Below the pieces are notes generated by a model, which was not told the origin of the DNA, made no database searches, and saw only the letters and a program-made list of their open reading frames with translations. DNA of 64,000 nucleotides from Hirudinaria manillensis. Lineage: Eukaryota > Annelida > Clitellata > Hirudinida > Hirudinidae. This document shows, one piece after another, positions 60,258-64,000 of this stretch. Location: assembly GCA_034509925.1 (NCBI GenBank), contig CM067527.1, positions 8,142,001 through 8,206,000 on the forward strand. The letters are read 5' to 3'. Numbering within the stretch: position 1 is the stretch's first letter; each line of letters starts with the position of its first letter. A program made the translations under genes and the position numbers.

Positions 60258-61645
60258 TTCTTTGACAGTATTTCTCTCATTAACTGAGATTAATCGTCGT
60301 CAATTCTGTAATGATAATTATTATGTTATTAGTAATAACACGTTGTTGTTGTTATGGTAGCCCAAAAAGTAGTGTTCCACATCGTTAGCACATCGTCAAA
60401 CTTTAGGTTCATTTCAAGGATGCTGAGCGACTTTAAATAGACTGTATCGCTTCTTTACTTAGGTTAAAATAGAAGTTGTGGTATTGGTTGTGATTTGTTT
60501 TTTTAAAGCAGGAAATAATAATAAGTCGTTGACTTCACTGACCGATCCCAGTTTCATAAACTGTTAAATGTTTATAGGATTCTTTTCATTTCTGCACAAA
60601 CACTTGTGATTATGTTTCAAATATTCCGTATAAATAAAATTGTTTCCAATCAAATTTGAATGTTGCAAAGTCCTAACTTTCCGTGTTCTCGTAGACTTGT
60701 TTTTTCAACTTCTGCGAATTGTTATCACGAGAAATCAGACACTTGTATCCAAATTTATGTCTTCAAAAGCAATATATTAAAGGCCAATGAAGATCGTCAA
60801 ATTTAAATCTCGTCGACAAAACTGGATGAAACAAAAACATTATAATTCCTTGAAATACCTGAGAGAAGAAGGCTGAATAGCAAGTGTTAGAAAAGTTGGA
60901 TCAGATCCTATAAAAATGGCTGCTGTACTTTCTGATTACAAAGGAAATTGGTTGATAAACTTAGGCCTTAACATTAACTCTTAAGAGAGTTTATCAACTT
61001 GGTTTGGCAAGCATTATTGTAGTTAACGATGAAGCTTACGAATATACTAAATATGTTTGAAATTGAACTAGTCTTGAATTCTAAGATAACATTTAGTTTC
61101 TTGTCACTACTAGACCGATTTATAACAACGACTTATAATATTGATATTATTCTAAAATTACCCCAAAATTAGTTGTGGCTACAGCTCATGATCTTGTCGT
61201 TGAAATTTTGAAATTTTAAATTATATTGTATCTATCAAAAATATATGTTTTTAAACGAATTTTTTTGAATTAATTTATAATGACAGGCGAAAAAGCAGCA
61301 CTAACGGCTTGTGCAATTAATTAATTGTTTTACCAGAACCGCGGATCCATCGATGAATGTTTTTCTCTAAAATATTTTGCCAGAAATATGCGTAAACTGA
61401 CAATAAAAATGTTTTAAAGTATGAGTTTTTATTTAACTAAATTAGTTCGTTGTAAACACTGACAATTTTGAGCCATTTTGATTAGCTTCCTGTTTGACTT
61501 AATGTCATTGGTGGGATCGCGATCATTCGTCTCACATGATCGGCGGAGCTGGATTGGAAAAGGAAAAAGTTCAGTGCTTAAATTTATTTAAAAGAGGAAT
61601 TGTTTTTACTTTTTCCTGATTATTGCTGTCACCCTGAGTTGTGTC
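60258..61645. other. Spacer between ATP1A and OSBP
   Basis: It holds the ATP1A 3' UTR up to the AATAAA at 60633-60638 and then ~1 kb of AT-rich sequence with no recognised element. The OSBP promoter should lie at the right end, but I see no clear motif. Confidence 0.6.
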
Positions 61646-64000
61646 ATGGCGGAATCTAAATCCAACCACTCGGATCAGTATAAAGGATGGCTCTATAAAT
61701 GGACAAATTACATTAAAGGATACCAGAAAAGATGGTTTGTGCTACAGAACGGATTTCTATCATACTATCGGTTGGTAAAAAATGAGTAATTTCTTTAAAT
61801 ATGACGACATGAATGCAAGGCAAATGTTGTGCACTTTGTTGTAGAGATGGAGTTATGAATTTATTTATTTAAACAAACATTTGTTGTCGATGCGAATTAT
61901 TAAGTAGGGGTTTGTTTATAGCTTTTTGGTTCTAAATATCCTTTAGAATTAGTCTCTCAATAGTCTGTCAAACTTTCCATTTTTTAGAAACCAGGCAGAA
62001 ATGTCCAACGCATGCCGGGGTACCATCAATCTCGCGAATGCTTTCATTCACACGCAGGACTCGTGTAGCTTTGTAATATCAAACAGCGGAACTATGACTT
62101 TTCATCTGAAAGCAGGTTCTGAGGTGGAAAGACAGAAGTGGGTGACAGCCCTTGAGTTGGCAAAAACTAAAGCAATTACTTTGTTAGAATCAGGTATACC
62201 ATGGGACTTTATTTACTATATTATTAGGTTTTAATGATTTATTTGTAATTTTTTGACCAGCTCTTTGAAACATAATGGAAAAGTAATTCTGGGATTATCC
62301 AAATATCCTTCGGATTATTTTTGGTCATTCCTCTAATTCTAAAACTCTAACTTGATATTTTTAGTTACTAAAAGATTCCACTCACTAACTTATCGTTAAT
62401 TATTTCTAGATGATGACGACGACATCATCCAGCCAGATAAGGGCGAACTTCAAAACACTCTGAAGGCATTGGCTGCCAAGATAGATGATCTAAAGACTTG
62501 TAACGATTTGATCACCAAGCACGGGGCAGCGCTTCAAAGGGCTCTGGTCGACTTGGAGGGTCTCGATAATTTTGCCGAGGGAGCTCCTAAAATAAAGTCG
62601 GTCAACGAGAGGGCCACGCTCTTCAGGATCACGTCGACTGCCATGATCAGCGTTCGTTCTTGTTTGTTGTGGCAATTTTGTAATAATTGAGTGGTATGAA
62701 GGTGTTGTGATTGTTGATGTTGTGAATTAGTTGCAATGGTTGTTGCTGAAAGGCTGCTTAAAAGACAATTTTGATGTTATATCCATTTTAAATGAATAAT
62801 TTAAATGAAATTTAACTCATTTAATTAATAATTCTGATGTTATACAATTTTTATTTCTTTATCTGGATGTTGTTCAAATAGTTAGTTATGTTAATTAATG
62901 AATTATTAATAATAATTATGTTATTATTGTTGTTGTTTAGGCTTGTGTGGAATTCCTTCAACTGGCAACAACTCAGGGTGCCAGGTGGCAAAAGTTGTTG
63001 CAATACGAGCACGAGAGGAGAGTGTATTTGGAAGACATGGTAGAACAGCTTGGAAAGCAGCACAGCAACCTGGAAAAACAGATTAGGAAGTCGCTCATTC
63101 CCAGCAACAAGAATGAATCATCCATGGATGACATAGCAGGTGACCTTTCGCTTTGATCGCTTTATTGAATCTAAGTAATATATGAGCCCTTATGCTGCTA
63201 AACGTGATTTTAAAAATAACAAGTGGCAATATTAAGTAAAATAATTAATTATTAATTAATTAATTAATCAATTGATTAAATTTAAAAACGACAGAATGTG
63301 ACGAGGACGAGGATGACTTTTACGATGCCGTCGACCACGACGCAAAGTCGCATTCCTTCCATGAAGTGCATTCTCCTGTGTCAGTAAAAGTCTTGACTTT
63401 CCATCCAATTGCATTTCAACATTGAACGCCATTTTGTATTTGCAGCTTCCACGACGTTCTGTTCAAAACGTCGGAGGCTCGTGCGGACGTCGCGCAGGTT
63501 TGTTTTTCCTTTTCTGTTTCTTTTCCTCGTTAACTCCGACAAATTAATTAACAAACAAAATTATTCGATTTAGAAGCCGAAAGAGGAAACCGCCGCCAGT
63601 CCTGAGAATGATCTCGAGAACGACACGAGCAAAACTTTGGCCTGCAAGAGGCAGAGGAGGAAGGCCATTCCCGAGAGGCCCAATGCCAGCATCAACCTTT
63701 GGAGTTTCATGAAGAATTGCATCGGCAAGGAGCTCAGCAAGATCCCGATGCCCGTCAGTTTGAGCGATCGCGAGCCCGTTTTTGTCTAAACGATGCAATG
63801 CGTCACACTCGACTCGGTCGCTTCGTTTCAGGTGAACTTTGGCGAACCTCTGTCTTTCTTGCAACGTTTGACGGAAGACTTCGAGTACTCGGACTGCCTC
63901 GACAGAGCGGCTTCGTGTGCAGACGCCCACGAGCAGATGGCCTACGTGGCCGCGTTCACGGTGTCCTCTTACGCCAACACCACGCTTAGGACCGGGAAGC
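61646..64000 (+). CDS. Oxysterol-binding protein (OSBP), 3' end beyond window
   Basis: It moves sterol and PI4P at ER-Golgi/trans-Golgi contacts. Exons seen are 61646-61770, 61988-62193, 62410-62651, 62941-63139, 63295-~63383, ~63446-63497, 63574-63753 and 63832 to the edge. Residues ~12-105 are a PH domain ([20 protein letters not shown] to [15 protein letters not shown]). A helical region follows, with [17 protein letters not shown] and [15 protein letters not shown]. An acidic stretch then holds DFYDAVD (63315-63335), an FFAT-like VAP-binding motif. The sterol-binding domain starts at [20 protein letters not shown] and is cut at RTGK. The order and motifs are those of OSBP1/OSBP2 rather than the shorter ORPs. 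The join between the fifth and sixth exons is out of phase with the best donor (63383/63384); a weaker donor at 63346/63347 restores frame. The start ATG opens [12 protein letters not shown]. Confidence 0.93.

Overview
This is animal nuclear DNA: AT-rich, intron-rich and full of short tandem repeats. Seven conserved protein genes can be rebuilt exon by exon from matched splice sites, codon phase and protein similarity. They are glucose-6-phosphate isomerase (minus, runs off the left edge), a HURP/DLGAP5-like mitotic protein (plus), a tetraspanin (minus), troponin T (minus), the axonemal dynein intermediate chain DNAI1 (plus), the Na+/K+-ATPase alpha subunit (plus) and an oxysterol-binding protein (plus, runs off the right edge). 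Striated-muscle troponin T together with an outer-arm dynein chain points to a bilaterian with muscle and motile cilia. An annelid- or other lophotrochozoan-like invertebrate fits best, but the phylum is an inference.

Layout: GPI 86-3174 (-) and the HURP-like gene 5386-10632 (+) diverge from a 2.2 kb spacer. The HURP-like gene converges on the tetraspanin 11121-32277 (-). That gene has about 1 kb of coding sequence spread over 21 kb, and its 7.1 and 9.3 kb introns hold retroelement fossils and microsatellites. A 6.3 kb spacer (32278-38611) is a retroelement graveyard with nested insertions. Troponin T 38612-45549 (-) and DNAI1 45885-51483 (+) are head to head with about 0.3 kb between their recognised coding ends. 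A 3.1 kb spacer with another LINE 3' end leads to ATP1A 54624-60257 (+), then OSBP from 61646 (+).

The genes are ordinary housekeeping, cytoskeletal, muscle, cilium, membrane-transport and lipid-transfer genes. There is no operon logic and I saw no sign of horizontal transfer. I found no clearly new biological system. The most interesting points are AT-hook motifs in the HURP-like protein, a Glu at the cardiac-glycoside position of the sodium pump, an apparently identical pair of about 116-bp mobile repeats (one nested in an older retroelement), a tandem array made from a reverse-transcriptase fragment that carries a datable LINE insertion, and a tandem duplication that copied a splice acceptor in DNAI1. 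All splice models were read by eye and not tested against transcripts.
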